From an uncultured Oscillospiraceae bacterium (GTDB taxonomy: Bacteria > Bacillota_A > Clostridia > Oscillospirales > Acutalibacteraceae): DNA of 54,474 nucleotides. A model generated the notes under the pieces. It was given only the letters and a program-made list of their open reading frames with translations, had not been told where the DNA came from and did not search any database. Numbering within the stretch: position 1 is the stretch's first letter; each line of letters starts with the position of its first letter. The stretch covers positions 1 through 54,474 of the forward strand of contig CAJUNS010000014.1 of NCBI GenBank assembly GCA_910587995.1, given 5' to 3'. Below, in pieces: positions 17,840 to 25,914 of this stretch. Made by a program: the position numbers and the translations under genes.

Positions 17840-18943
17840 TCATCCGCCCTCGGAGGTAGCTTCCGGGGGCGGTTTTTTGGGCTTTAGCAGAGGCGGCAGG
17901 GCTCCAGCGCTTCGCAGGGCAGAGTGGCTCATGCAGAGGCCCAGCACGTAAAACAGTATCCAGAGGTCGCCTGCGGCCAAGGAAAAGTACACCCCTGCCA
18001 TCATGGCCAGCGGGTGTATTTTTGTGGTAGAGGCCACCAGCTTTGGTTCCACCAGCTGCCGGAGCAGGGACATTAAAACCCAGCCGATGAGGATTCCGGC
18101 GGCTTTGGCATAGGCCCCGGTGAGAAGCTGGTACACCGCCACCGGCAGGAACACCAGCCCAGGACCGAAAACAGGCAGAATATCTGCCGCGCAGGTAAGC
18201 AGGGCGGTGAGAAAGGGATAGGGGACCCCCACAACGGAAAGCACCACAAATGCTTCGCAAAAGCTGATAAAGTAGAGTAGCACATAGGAGAGCAGGTACT
18301 TCCGGCCGGTACCAGAGCTGTTGGTTTTTGCCGCGCGAAGGATTTGGCGGGCCTTTGGACTGAGTAGCTCCCGGGCCCAATGCCGGACGCGAGGGAGATC
18401 CCGGGTGAAAAAATAAGAAGAAACAGCGGTGACCAAAAGCAGCGCCGCAAGGGTAGGTAGAGAAGAGAGCAGCTTCATCAAGCCGGATAAAATAGCTGTA
18501 ACGGTTTCCATGCTGTTTTGCAGAAAACTCATCCATTCCTGCTGGCTGCGTTGGAGCAGGTCCCAGTCCAGCTCTTGTAAGGTATCGCGGACTTTTTGAA
18601 AAAAAGCGCGGACTGGCGGAGAAAACGCGGGAAAACCGCCTTCCGCCGCCCGCACAAGAAACAAGGCCAGTTCTCGGATCGAAAAATAGACCAGCAGGCA
18701 TAAACTGGCCAGCAGTACCCCCAAGGCCAGCGCGGCCAGCAGGGCGGAGGCTGGACCGCGTTGGACGTGGAATCTCCTTTGTAAAAAAGCAACCCCTGGC
18801 TGCAAGGCGGCCGCCACCAGAAAGCCCAACAAAAAGGGAAGCGTGTAGAAAAAACTGACACGCCATACCAAAAAGATTATGGTGTAACCGCCCCAAAAGA
18901 TGCCTAAAGGGAATAGGCGCTTGAGCTCCGTTTTTTGAAACAT
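17840..18943 (-). CDS. AI-2E family transporter (YtvI-like) membrane protein
   Basis: The 367-residue polytopic protein has the UPF0118/AI-2E layout. Two hydrophobic segments lie at about 12-45 and one at about 62-88. An amphipathic extracytoplasmic region follows at about 95-150. The conserved C-terminal block LPVFGPGLVFLPVA...G then leads to the last segments, with EPKLVASTTKIHPLAMM. YtvI of Bacillus is a sporulation-linked member; other members export small molecules. GGAGGTCCC precedes the ATG. Its last codons (KPPPEATSEGG) are read from the argF terminator stem. Confidence 0.87.
   Translation of the reverse strand: MFQKTELKRLFPLGIFWGGYTIIFLVWRVSFFYTLPFLLGFLVAAALQPGVAFLQRRFHVQRGPASALLAALALGVLLASLCLLVYFSIRELALFLVRAAEGGFPAFSPPVRAFFQKVRDTLQELDWDLLQRSQQEWMSFLQNSMETVTAILSGLMKLLSSLPTLAALLLVTAVSSYFFTRDLPRVRHWARELLSPKARQILRAAKTNSSGTGRKYLLSYVLLYFISFCEAFVVLSVVGVPYPFLTALLTCAADILPVFGPGLVFLPVAVYQLLTGAYAKAAGILIGWVLMSLLRQLVEPKLVASTTKIHPLAMMAGVYFSLAAGDLWILFYVLGLCMSHSALRSAGALPPLLKPKKPPPEATSEGG
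17844..17878 (+). terminator. Terminator of the arginine operon
   Basis: CCGCCC and CGGA pair with TCCG and GGGCGG around a short loop, followed by TTTTTT. It starts 12 bases after the argF stop and lies within the last codons of the convergent permease gene. Confidence 0.88.
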
Positions 18944-18959
18944 GGGACCTCCTGGCGGC

Positions 18960-18976
18960 AGTGAAAATAATTCACT
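18960..18976. promoter_or_regulatory. Perfect inverted repeat upstream of the permease
   Basis: AGTGAA-AATAA-TTCACT is a 6-bp perfect dyad with a 5-base centre, 17 bases before the permease start. It could be an operator, perhaps for the XRE protein just upstream, or a small mRNA hairpin. Confidence 0.4.
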
Positions 18977-19019
18977 TTAAGAAACGAGAAGCACTGATAA
19001 GCCTCACTTCAACAAAGCG

Positions 19020-19057
19020 GCCCTGCGCGCCATGGTTTTACTATGGCAGCGCAGGGC
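19020..19057. repeat. Strong hairpin between XRE and permease genes
   Basis: GCCCTGCGC at 19020-19028 pairs with GCGCAGGGC at 19049-19057, and an inner CCAT/ATGG pair extends the stem. There is no clear T-run on either side. It may attenuate read-through from the XRE gene into the permease gene or stabilise an mRNA end. Confidence 0.6.
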
Positions 19058-19111
19058 TAAAAATATACACAAGGAAGCTTGTGGGCGGCATGCATTGTTA
19101 TTCAGAGTTGT

Positions 19112-19381
19112 TCAAAACTTCGGTTCTTTTTCGCCCTCTTCACCGGTTAAAAGCCACAGGACCGATACGCTCAAAATATCGGCCAAGGCTAAAAGTTCAA
19201 TGTCAGTAGCATACCGCAGCTGTCCCTCCAGCTTTGAAAGGGCAGAGGCGGTAAGATCTACGCCCCGCACCTGCAATTGCGCCAAAAGCTCTTTTTGCTT
19301 CATATTTAGGTTTTTTCGGGCAAACTCTACACGGGCGCCAATTAGATTTTTCACCCCTAATTCCTGGCCGCGCAACCTCAT
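19112..19381 (-). CDS. XRE family helix-turn-helix regulator
   Basis: This 89-residue protein is essentially one Cro/C1-type HTH domain: ARVEFARKNLNMKQKELLAQL, then a recognition helix near VDLTASALSKLEGQLRYA, then IELLALADILSVSVLWLLTGEE. That is the usual LADIL..S...LL.G ending of the fold. Longer in-frame starts (19414, 19390) exist, but GAGGGG lies nine bases before ATG 19381. Its target is unknown; the permease gene downstream on the same strand and pncB opposite are the natural candidates. Confidence 0.88.
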   Translation of the reverse strand: MRLRGQELGVKNLIGARVEFARKNLNMKQKELLAQLQVRGVDLTASALSKLEGQLRYATDIELLALADILSVSVLWLLTGEEGEKEPKF

Positions 19382-19437
19382 ATGCCACATCCCCTCGTGA
19401 CGCTTTCCTGGCAAAAATATGTTACTATTAACGACTT

Positions 19438-19466
19438 ATTATACTGTAGACTCCGGGAAAAAGCAA
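19438..19466 (-). promoter_or_regulatory. Promoter of the XRE gene
   Basis: On the minus strand TTGCTT, a 17-base spacer, then TATAAT. On the plus strand the hexamers lie at 19461-19466 and 19438-19443. Confidence 0.75.
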
Positions 19467-19534
19467 GTTTTTTCTGTAAAAAGCTTGCGGCTGCCCTGAA
19501 ATCAAATTTTTCGCTGTACTTTTGCCATGCTTTT

Positions 19535-19543
19535 TGATATAAT
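19535..19543 (+). promoter_or_regulatory. Extended -10 promoter for pncB
   Basis: TGATATAAT forms an extended -10 element (TGnTATAAT). The -35 region is poor, as is usual for such promoters. Transcription would start near 19550 and give a leader of about 88 bases. Confidence 0.6.
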
Positions 19544-19552
19544 ATTTTTCAA

Positions 19553-19601
19553 GCCTTGCCGCGGCTTCCCCGCGCAAGGCGAGGACACCCGTGACAGCGG
19601 G
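19553..19601 (+). promoter_or_regulatory. Structured 5' leader of pncB
   Basis: Hairpin 1 pairs GCCTTGC (19553-19559) and GCGG with CCGC and GCAAGGC (19574-19580), with one bulged C. Hairpin 2 pairs CCCG (19588-19591) with CGGG (19598-19601). The ribosome site AAAGGGG at 19623-19629 could pair with the CCCC in the first hairpin. This may control translation; it matches no riboswitch class I know. Confidence 0.4.
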
Positions 19602-19637
19602 CCAAATATGAGAAACCAAGAAAAAGGGGCTTCAGAT

Positions 19638-21092
19638 ATGAGCAGGGATTTTTCAGAACGCGAATTGACCATGCTGACGGACTTTTATGAACTTACCATG
19701 GCCAACGGTTATTTTTTAGGCGGCTTTCAAGATACAATATGCTACTTTGATATGTTTTTCCGCAAGGTGCCGGACCAAGGCGGCTTTGCCATTATGGCCG
19801 GGGTAGAGCAGTTGGTGGAATATATGAAGGGCCTTCGCTTTACCGAGGAGGACATTCAATACCTGAGCGGGCGGCATATTTTTAGCCCGGAATTTTTAGA
19901 CTACCTCCGGAACTTCCGCTTCTCCTGCGATGTGTGGGCAGTGCCGGAAGGAACTCCCATTTTTCCAGGGGAGCCCATTGTCACCGTGCGGGGACCGGCC
20001 ATTCAAGCTCAGTTTGTAGAGACCATGGTGCTGTTGTGCGTCAATCATCAAAGTTTAATTGCCACCAAAGCCAACCGGATCGTCCGGGCGGCTCAAGGGC
20101 GTGCGGTTATGGAATTTGGGTCCCGCCGGGCCCAAGGCTTTGACGGCGCGGTTTATGGAGCCCGTGCCGCCTTCATTGGCGGCTGCGCGGGCACGGCCTG
20201 CACCATCAGCGACCAGCTGTTTGGCGTGCCCGCTCTGGGGACCATGGCCCATAGCTGGGTGCAGCTGTTCGACAGCGAGTATGAGGCCTTTAAGGCATAT
20301 GCCCAGGCTTATCCCAGCAACTGCGTGTTGCTGGTGGATACTTACAATGTGCTGAAATCCGGCGTGCCAAACGCCATCAAGGTATTTAATGAGGTGCTGG
20401 CGCCCCAGGGCTACCGGCCGGGGGGCATCCGCATCGACAGCGGCGACATTACCTACCTTTCCCGCAAAGCCCGGAAGCTGCTGGATGACGCGGGCTTTGA
20501 GGACTGTCCCATCTGCGCCTCCAACTCTTTGGATGAGTACATTATCCGCGACATGCTGATGCAGGGGGCCAAGGTAGACTCTTTCGGCGTGGGTGAGAGG
20601 CTGATCACCTCCTCCTCCGAACCGGTGTTCGGCGGCGTTTATAAGCTGGTGGGAGTAGAGAACCCGGATGGTAGCGTGACGCCCAAGATTAAAATCAGCG
20701 AGAACGTGGCGAAAATTACTACACCAGGTTTTAAAAGCGTCTGGCGGTTGTTTGATAAGGAGACCGACAAAGCCATCGCCGATGTCGTGGCTCTGCACGA
20801 AGAGGTCATTGACGAAGAAAAGCCCTATGTGCTCTTTGACCCGAACCACACCTGGAAGCGCAAAACCGTGGAGAATTTCCATGCGGTACCCCTGCTTACC
20901 CAGATTTTCAAAGACGGAGAATGTGTCTATACCCCTCGGGCGCTCAAGGCCATCAAAGCCTACTGCGCCGCTCAGGTGGACTCCCTATGGGAAGAGGTTA
21001 CCCGGTTTGAAAACCCCCACAGCTACTATGTGGATCTTTCTCAAAAGCTGTGGGATGAAAAGAACCGGATGCTTTCTGAAAAAAACTATTGA
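19638..21092 (+). CDS. pncB: Nicotinate phosphoribosyltransferase
   Basis: The 484-residue enzyme converts nicotinate and PRPP to nicotinate mononucleotide, the salvage entry to NAD. It has LTDFYELTMANGYF, EFGSRRAQGFDGA, the active-site region GTMAHSWVQ, and GGIRIDSGDITYLS, which holds phosphate-binding residues. The length fits the long bacterial form. The start at 19638 has AAAGGGG eight bases upstream, while in-frame ATGs at 19527 and 19608 lack sites. The -35 of the rnpB promoter overlaps its stop codon. Confidence 0.95.
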   Translation: MSRDFSERELTMLTDFYELTMANGYFLGGFQDTICYFDMFFRKVPDQGGFAIMAGVEQLVEYMKGLRFTEEDIQYLSGRHIFSPEFLDYLRNFRFSCDVWAVPEGTPIFPGEPIVTVRGPAIQAQFVETMVLLCVNHQSLIATKANRIVRAAQGRAVMEFGSRRAQGFDGAVYGARAAFIGGCAGTACTISDQLFGVPALGTMAHSWVQLFDSEYEAFKAYAQAYPSNCVLLVDTYNVLKSGVPNAIKVFNEVLAPQGYRPGGIRIDSGDITYLSRKARKLLDDAGFEDCPICASNSLDEYIIRDMLMQGAKVDSFGVGERLITSSSEPVFGGVYKLVGVENPDGSVTPKIKISENVAKITTPGFKSVWRLFDKETDKAIADVVALHEEVIDEEKPYVLFDPNHTWKRKTVENFHAVPLLTQIFKDGECVYTPRALKAIKAYCAAQVDSLWEEVTRFENPHSYYVDLSQKLWDEKNRMLSEKNY

Positions 21093-21118
21093 CACCAGCG
21101 CTGGATTTCCGATACAAT
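21089..21118 (+). promoter_or_regulatory. Promoter of rnpB
   Basis: TTGACA at 21089-21094 overlaps the pncB stop codon. An 18-base spacer and TACAAT at 21113-21118 follow. RNA should start near 21125. Confidence 0.85.
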
Positions 21119-21125
21119 AGAGGGA

Positions 21126-21496
21126 GTGAGCAAGCCGGGCAGTTGCGGGCGCGAGGCGAAAGCGCGCGTCTGAGGAAAGTCCGAGCTCCCCAGGGCATGG
21201 ATAACGGCTAACCGCCGCCGGGGGCGACCCTAGGGATAGTGCAACAGAGAGATACCGCCCAAGTTCGATTTATTTCGAATGTTGTGGTAAGGGTGGAAAG
21301 GCGAGGTAAGAGCTCACCGGCGCATGGGAGACCATGCGGCCCTGTAAACCCTATCCGGAGCAACACCGTGGAGGGACAGCAGTTGATTCTGCAGGCGCGG
21401 CCCGCGCGTCCCGAGGAGGTGGCGTGAGCCTGCTGGCAACGGCAGGCCAAGATAGATGACTGCTCAAGACAGAACTCGGCTTATAGACTTGGTCAC
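21126..21496 (+). ncRNA. rnpB: RNase P RNA, bacterial class A
   Basis: The catalytic RNA of RNase P, which trims the 5' leader of tRNA precursors. The universally conserved GAGGAAAGTCC lies near the 5' end. GGATAACGGCTAA, the AACACCGTGG region, CAAGATAGATGACTGCTC and ACAGAACTCGGCTTA mark the rest in order. The ends GTGAGCAAG (21126-21134) and CTTGGTCAC (21488-21496) pair as helix P1 with one mismatch. Its length of 371 is usual. It has its own promoter and a following hairpin. Confidence 0.95.
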
Positions 21497-21501
21497 AAGG
21501 A

Positions 21502-21530
21502 AAGGGGCGCGGATGCGTCCCTTTGCCTTT
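21502..21530 (+). terminator. Hairpin after rnpB
   Basis: AAGGGGCGC (21502-21510) pairs with GCGTCCCTT (21515-21523) over nine bases with one G-U pair, followed by a broken T-run (TGCCTTTGT). Confidence 0.65.
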
Positions 21531-21624
21531 GTATTCCCACACTTTGCTGAACCGCTGCGATTAGCCAAGGAGCAAAGTTTCTATTTCGCGATAAGAAATT
21601 TTCTATTTGAATAAAGGAGCTGCT

Positions 21625-22998
21625 ATGGCTGCAAAAACAAAAATCGTCTACCAATGTACGCAGTGTGGCTATGAGTCCCCCAAATGGACGGGTAAATGCC
21701 CCGACTGCGGGGAGTGGAACACCCTGCTGGAAATGGCAAAAGAGCCGGTTTCGCCCCAGCGTACCGCGATAGCCCGAAGTGTGGGAAATATTTCCCGCCC
21801 CACACCTATCCGGGAAATCAGCACCACCGAGGAGCACCGCTACCACACCGGCCTTTCCGAACTGGACCGGGTTTTGGGGGGCGGCATTGTGAAAGGCTCG
21901 TTGATTCTCATCAGCGGCGACCCTGGCATTGGGAAATCCACGATTTTGCTGCAAATTTGCGAATTTATTGGCCGGGAGCTGCGCATTTTGTATGTTTCTG
22001 GCGAAGAGTCCGCCCGGCAGATCAAGCTGCGGGCCTCCCGCTTAGGGGTACAGAGCCCTAATCTGAAAATTTTGACTGAGACAGATGTACAGTATGTGGT
22101 GGAACAGATTCGCGGCGAGTCTCCGGATCTGGTGATGATTGACTCCATCCAGACGATGAACCACACGGAGCTGACCTCTTCACCAGGCAGCGTCACGCAG
22201 GTACGGGAGTGCACCAACACCATGATGCGCTGCGCCAAGGCCTTGGATATTCCCATTCTGGTGGTGGGCCATGTGAACAAAGATGGCGCCATTGCCGGCC
22301 CTAAGGTGCTGGAGCATATTGTGGATGCGGTGCTGCTCTTTGAGGGCGACCGGCAGATGACCTACCGGATTCTTCGGGCTGTAAAAAACCGCTATGGCTC
22401 CACCAATGAAATCGGCGTATTCGATATGGGGGACAACGGCTTGAAGCAGGTGGAAAATCCCTCTCTGGCCATGCTGTCCGGGCGGCCCAAGGATGTATCC
22501 GGCAGCTGCGTCACCGCCGTGATGGAGGGTTCCCGGCCTCTGCTGGCGGAAATTCAGGGGCTGGCGACCACCTCTGGTTTTGGCACGCCCCGCCGTATGT
22601 CCACTGGGTTTGACAATAACCGGATGGCACTGATTCTGGCTGTGCTGGAAAAGCGGGCTGGCTACTATTTTTCCAATTTAGATACTTATATTAACGTGGT
22701 AGGAGGCCTGCGCCTGGAGGAGCCCGCCGTTGATTTGGCGGTGGCGATGGCCTTGATTTCCAGCCTCAAGGACACCCCCATTCGGGAGGATACCGTGGTG
22801 TTTGGCGAGATTGGCTTAACCGGTGAGCTTCGAAGCATCAGCCGCAGCGACCTGCGCATTACAGAAGCGGCCCGGCTGGGCTTTCGCCGGTGCATTTTGC
22901 CGTATCATGGCTTAAAAAGCCTAAACGGCAAAACTTTTGAGGGGATGGAGGTCATCGGCGCACGAAATTTGCGTCAGGCCTTTGAGGCGGCGGTATGA
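21625..22998 (+). CDS. radA: DNA repair protein RadA
   Basis: The 457-residue ATPase helps process recombination intermediates by driving branch migration. Cysteines 11, 14, 25 and 28 form the N-terminal zinc site (CTQC..CPDC). The RecA-like core has Walker A GDPGIGKST and the RadA-specific KNRYGSTNE. The C-terminal half is the Lon-protease-like domain (GGLRLEEPAVDLAVAMAL). AAAGGAG six bases before ATG 21625 fixes the start. Its stop overlaps the next start (ATGA). Confidence 0.97.
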   Translation: MAAKTKIVYQCTQCGYESPKWTGKCPDCGEWNTLLEMAKEPVSPQRTAIARSVGNISRPTPIREISTTEEHRYHTGLSELDRVLGGGIVKGSLILISGDPGIGKSTILLQICEFIGRELRILYVSGEESARQIKLRASRLGVQSPNLKILTETDVQYVVEQIRGESPDLVMIDSIQTMNHTELTSSPGSVTQVRECTNTMMRCAKALDIPILVVGHVNKDGAIAGPKVLEHIVDAVLLFEGDRQMTYRILRAVKNRYGSTNEIGVFDMGDNGLKQVENPSLAMLSGRPKDVSGSCVTAVMEGSRPLLAEIQGLATTSGFGTPRRMSTGFDNNRMALILAVLEKRAGYYFSNLDTYINVVGGLRLEEPAVDLAVAMALISSLKDTPIREDTVVFGEIGLTGELRSISRSDLRITEAARLGFRRCILPYHGLKSLNGKTFEGMEVIGARNLRQAFEAAV

Positions 22999-23723
22999 GG
23001 CTGCCCGGCCGCCTGCCAGACCGGCCGGTAAGGCGGGTTTTAGTTTCTGGGGAATATCCGGAGTTAGCTCAAAGCCTGGAAAAACTAGGCGTTGAGGCCA
23101 TTCGGACAGAGCCGGATTCCCGTCTGCCTCAACCGGTCCGCTGGCACCCGGACATGCAGGTATGCGCGCTAAATGGAGAATTATTTGTTGGAAAAGGGAA
23201 TCCACTGCGGAACCGGTTGGAGGCCCAGGGCATCCCTTGCTGGGAAACCCAACAAACCCCTGGGCCGGTGTATCCTCAGGACGTTCTGTGCAATGTTTTA
23301 ACAGGCAGCCATTGGGTCATGGGGAATCCGAAAACCGTGGACCCAGCCATTTGGCAGGCCATAAACAAGCTTGGCTGGCGCTGGCTATCTGTGCGGCAGG
23401 GCTATGCGGCCTGTTCTTGCGCCCTGGTGGACCATTCCAGCGCCATCACCGGGGATCCAGGGATAGGGCCGGTGTTGGAGAATACTGATGTTAAGGTTTT
23501 ACGCTTGACACCAGGAGGCGTCTCCTTGCCAGGATATGCCTATGGCTTTTTGGGCGGATGCTGCGGCCTGCTTGCTCCAAATGTCATGGCCTTTGCAGGC
23601 CGGCTGGACAGCCATCCAGAAGGCGGGCTTATTCGGGACTTCCTCCAGTCTCGAGGCATCCGGGTGGTTGAGCTGCTCTCTGAAAGCTTGTTGGATGTAG
23701 GGGGGATTCTTCCTCTCGCTTGA
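22995..23723 (+). CDS. GME-fold-like conserved protein (DUF6873 type)
   Basis: The 242-residue protein overlaps radA by four bases (ATGA), so it is translationally coupled. I associate its pattern with the DUF6873 family, described as having the guanidine-modifying-enzyme fold. Visible blocks are VLSGEYPELAQSLEKLGVE near the start, GYAACSCALVD and SAITGDPGI in the middle, and LPGYAYGFLGGCCGL followed by RGIRVVELLSESLLDVGGI at the end. The CC pair in GGCCG could hold a nucleophile, but I can not confirm catalysis. Its substrate is unknown, and its link to RadA is positional only. Confidence 0.68.
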   Translation: MRLPGRLPDRPVRRVLVSGEYPELAQSLEKLGVEAIRTEPDSRLPQPVRWHPDMQVCALNGELFVGKGNPLRNRLEAQGIPCWETQQTPGPVYPQDVLCNVLTGSHWVMGNPKTVDPAIWQAINKLGWRWLSVRQGYAACSCALVDHSSAITGDPGIGPVLENTDVKVLRLTPGGVSLPGYAYGFLGGCCGLLAPNVMAFAGRLDSHPEGGLIRDFLQSRGIRVVELLSESLLDVGGILPLA

Positions 23724-23834
23724 ATAATCTCTGCTCTCTATAAAACCTCTCGCTATGGTGGGGCGTTTCATAGGGAGTAATTTTTTTGCATAGATATAAA
23801 ACGGTGGGGCATATTTTGTGAAAAAAGACAAGAA

Positions 23835-23864
23835 TTGACATTTAGTTGCGGTTTATGCTATGAT
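23835..23864 (+). promoter_or_regulatory. Promoter of the SLH lipoprotein gene
   Basis: TTGACA at 23835-23840, an 18-base spacer and TATGAT at 23859-23864, with TGC before the -10 (extended). Confidence 0.75.
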
Positions 23865-23902
23865 TAGAAAAAAGAATATACGGATCGGGGAGGATTGATC
23901 CA

Positions 23903-25276
23903 GTGAAGAAAGGTCCCATTATTTTGATCCTGTTATTCTCCTGCCTGGCCTTAGCCTCTTGCAGCCGGCCAGCATCCGGGGAAAACGTAGCTCCACCGGT
24001 TCAGTTCCAACAATATGTGCCGCCAGGCCGGCCAGAACGCCCCTTGACGGGGCTTTTAGACGATCGTGCTCATGAGCCCTATTTTCCCGCAAGCCAAGAC
24101 TTGGCCCGTCCCAGCGAGGGACTGACCCGGGGAGAGGCAGCCAGCATACTATACACTCTGTTGGGTGAAAAACCGCCACCGGCGGAAAAAGCCCACTTCC
24201 AAGACATTCCGGAACACGCATGGTATCGGGAGGCCGCGGAAGCTCTGGGAGAGTTGGGCGCTTTGGACCCCTTGGGCACTCAATTCGCCGGAGACTATGT
24301 GGTTACCCGCAGCGAATTTACATGGTTGCTGGCCCAGTTTTTTCCATTTGAGACAGGTGGCGAAGCCTTTTCTGATGTTCCGGTGGAGCATTGGGCATAT
24401 GCCGCCATTGAGACAGGGTCCGCATTAGGATGGTTCCAAGGAGACAGCTTCCGGCCGGATGATCCACTGACCCGGGCGGAGGCTGCCGTAATCGTCAATC
24501 GCGCCCTGGGGCGGAGGCCTGACCAAACCACCTTGGCCAGCGCATGCCAGGTCATGCTGTTTACCGATCTGCCTCCCAGCCACTGGAGCTATGGGGATAT
24601 TATGGAAGCAGCATTGCCTCATGAGCATGGTGAGGACGGGCGTTGGCGCACCTACCACACCAGCGAGGCTTCTCGGGCCCCTGGTTGCTATTTACTGAAC
24701 GGGGAGCTGTACTGTGTGCAAGAAAATGGTTGCTATGCCCGAAACACGCAGGTGGGGCGGCTGGCTTTTGACGAAAGCGGGCGTTATACCACCGGCCTTC
24801 CAGAACTGGATGAGCAGTTGACACAGCTAGTTCAAGCAAAAACCGTGGAGGAATGGCCCTTGGCTCTCAACCTGCGGTTTCTATATAACTATATCTGCAA
24901 CAATTTTGACTATCTGCCAGCAGGTATGGTAGAAGCGGAAGAGGAAGATTGGGAGGCGGAGTTCGCTTTGGAAATGCTGGAGCGGGGGAAAGGCAATTGC
25001 TACAGTTATGCGGGGCTGTTTACCGTACTTGCCCGCAAGCTGGGCTACCAAGCCTGGGGCGTATCCGGCGACTTTTGCAACAGTTTTCAAGAATGGACCA
25101 CCCATGGCTGGGTAGAGATTGAGATCAATGGGGAAATTCTATTGTGCGACCCGGAGATTGAAGGGGTATATGCGCCAAACCGGGGACTGGAATGGGATTT
25201 ATACCTAAAACGCTATGGCGAAACGCCGACTACATACTTTCTGGACGGAATTGTCTATGGGGAGGAACCGGACTAA
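23903..25276 (+). CDS. SLH-domain lipoprotein with transglutaminase-like domain
   Basis: The 457-residue exported protein has a lipobox LASC at residues 17-20 after a hydrophobic signal, so Cys20 should be lipidated by Lgt. Two clear and one weaker SLH-like repeats cover about residues 75-225 (FQDIPEHAWYREA, FSDVPVEHWAYAAIE, FTDLPPSHWSY). Such repeats bind cell-wall polymers. The C-terminal part, about 320-440, looks like a transglutaminase-like cysteine fold. Cys366 lies in GKGNCYSYAG, His401 in THGWVEI and Asp416 in LLCDPE. The full triad suggests an active peptidase or crosslinker at the wall. The GTG start has GGGGAGGA eight bases upstream. Confidence 0.85.
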   Translation: MKKGPIILILLFSCLALASCSRPASGENVAPPVQFQQYVPPGRPERPLTGLLDDRAHEPYFPASQDLARPSEGLTRGEAASILYTLLGEKPPPAEKAHFQDIPEHAWYREAAEALGELGALDPLGTQFAGDYVVTRSEFTWLLAQFFPFETGGEAFSDVPVEHWAYAAIETGSALGWFQGDSFRPDDPLTRAEAAVIVNRALGRRPDQTTLASACQVMLFTDLPPSHWSYGDIMEAALPHEHGEDGRWRTYHTSEASRAPGCYLLNGELYCVQENGCYARNTQVGRLAFDESGRYTTGLPELDEQLTQLVQAKTVEEWPLALNLRFLYNYICNNFDYLPAGMVEAEEEDWEAEFALEMLERGKGNCYSYAGLFTVLARKLGYQAWGVSGDFCNSFQEWTTHGWVEIEINGEILLCDPEIEGVYAPNRGLEWDLYLKRYGETPTTYFLDGIVYGEEPD

Positions 25277-25318
25277 TTTTGAGACAAAAGATAGATTTTG
25301 TATAATCACGAGAGCCGC

Positions 25319-25357
25319 AAAATACCCTGGCATCAGTTGATGCTAGGGTATTTTTTT
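25319..25357 (+). terminator. Rho-independent terminator
   Basis: ATACCCT and GGCATCA pair with TGATGCT and AGGGTAT around GT, with a single G-U pair, followed by seven Ts. It closes the SLH gene transcript. Confidence 0.92.
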
Positions 25358-25723
25358 GTAGTGCCCAACAGTGAAGAGGGGAGAGGGGATGTCATGGAGA
25401 AGCGCCATCCCAATTGTGCAACTTGCCCTGTGAAGGGGATCCACCTTACACAAACAGCATAAAGGCGCTTTGCTTGCGGTGAATATGCACAGCAAGTGGA
25501 CAAGCAGGAAAAATTGTGGAAAAGCAGCCTGGTTTCCACAACCAGACTAGCGCACCGCCTTTTTTGCAGTCAAGCTGCGAGAAACACTAGGCTTTTGCTG
25601 GTTGTGTATCTTTATACGTTTGTTCCTTGCACCGGTTCGTTGTAGCATATTCATTGATTTACATAATTTAGTTTACATAATTTTGACTCTTTCTATAAAT
25701 TGCAAGAATATGCCGTTTTCCTC

Positions 25724-25752
25724 TTGCAAAACGGCCTCAAATGTATTATAGT
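25724..25752 (+). promoter_or_regulatory. Promoter-like site with no gene behind it
   Basis: TTGCAA at 25724-25729, a 17-base spacer and TATAGT at 25747-25752. No coding frame follows until 26119, so it may drive a small RNA. Confidence 0.6.
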
Positions 25753-25758
25753 AATAGA

Positions 25759-25850
25759 CATAGAAGGGCGGGGCTGTGAGTGCTCTTAGCTTGGAAAGTC
25801 ACTTTTCCACAAGGGCGCTCCTGGGCGGTGAAAAATGCGCTTCTTTTCTA
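25759..25850 (+). ncRNA. Candidate small structured RNA
   Basis: Downstream of the promoter, AGTGCTCTT (25779-25787) pairs with AAGGGCGCT (25811-25819). Inside it TGGAAA (25792-25797) pairs with TTTCCA (25804-25809). An outer pair AGAAGGGC/GCGCTTCT (25762-25769, 25837-25844, one mismatch) could close the molecule, followed by TTTTC. It does not carry the SRP, tmRNA or 6S landmarks I know. Confidence 0.35.
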
Positions 25851-25914
25851 AGCAGCAATTCTAACTAGCCGCAAGATATGCTTGAAAAATTAAGCAAAGC
25901 TCTATATTTGGTTT

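Noticed and set aside
25333..25539. Minus-strand frame of 68 codons
   Set aside because: It starts in a low-complexity region, crosses a terminator and has no ribosome site.
25759..25850. 6S RNA, SRP RNA or tmRNA identity for the small RNA candidate
   Set aside because: The expected core motifs are missing, and the length does not suit 6S RNA.
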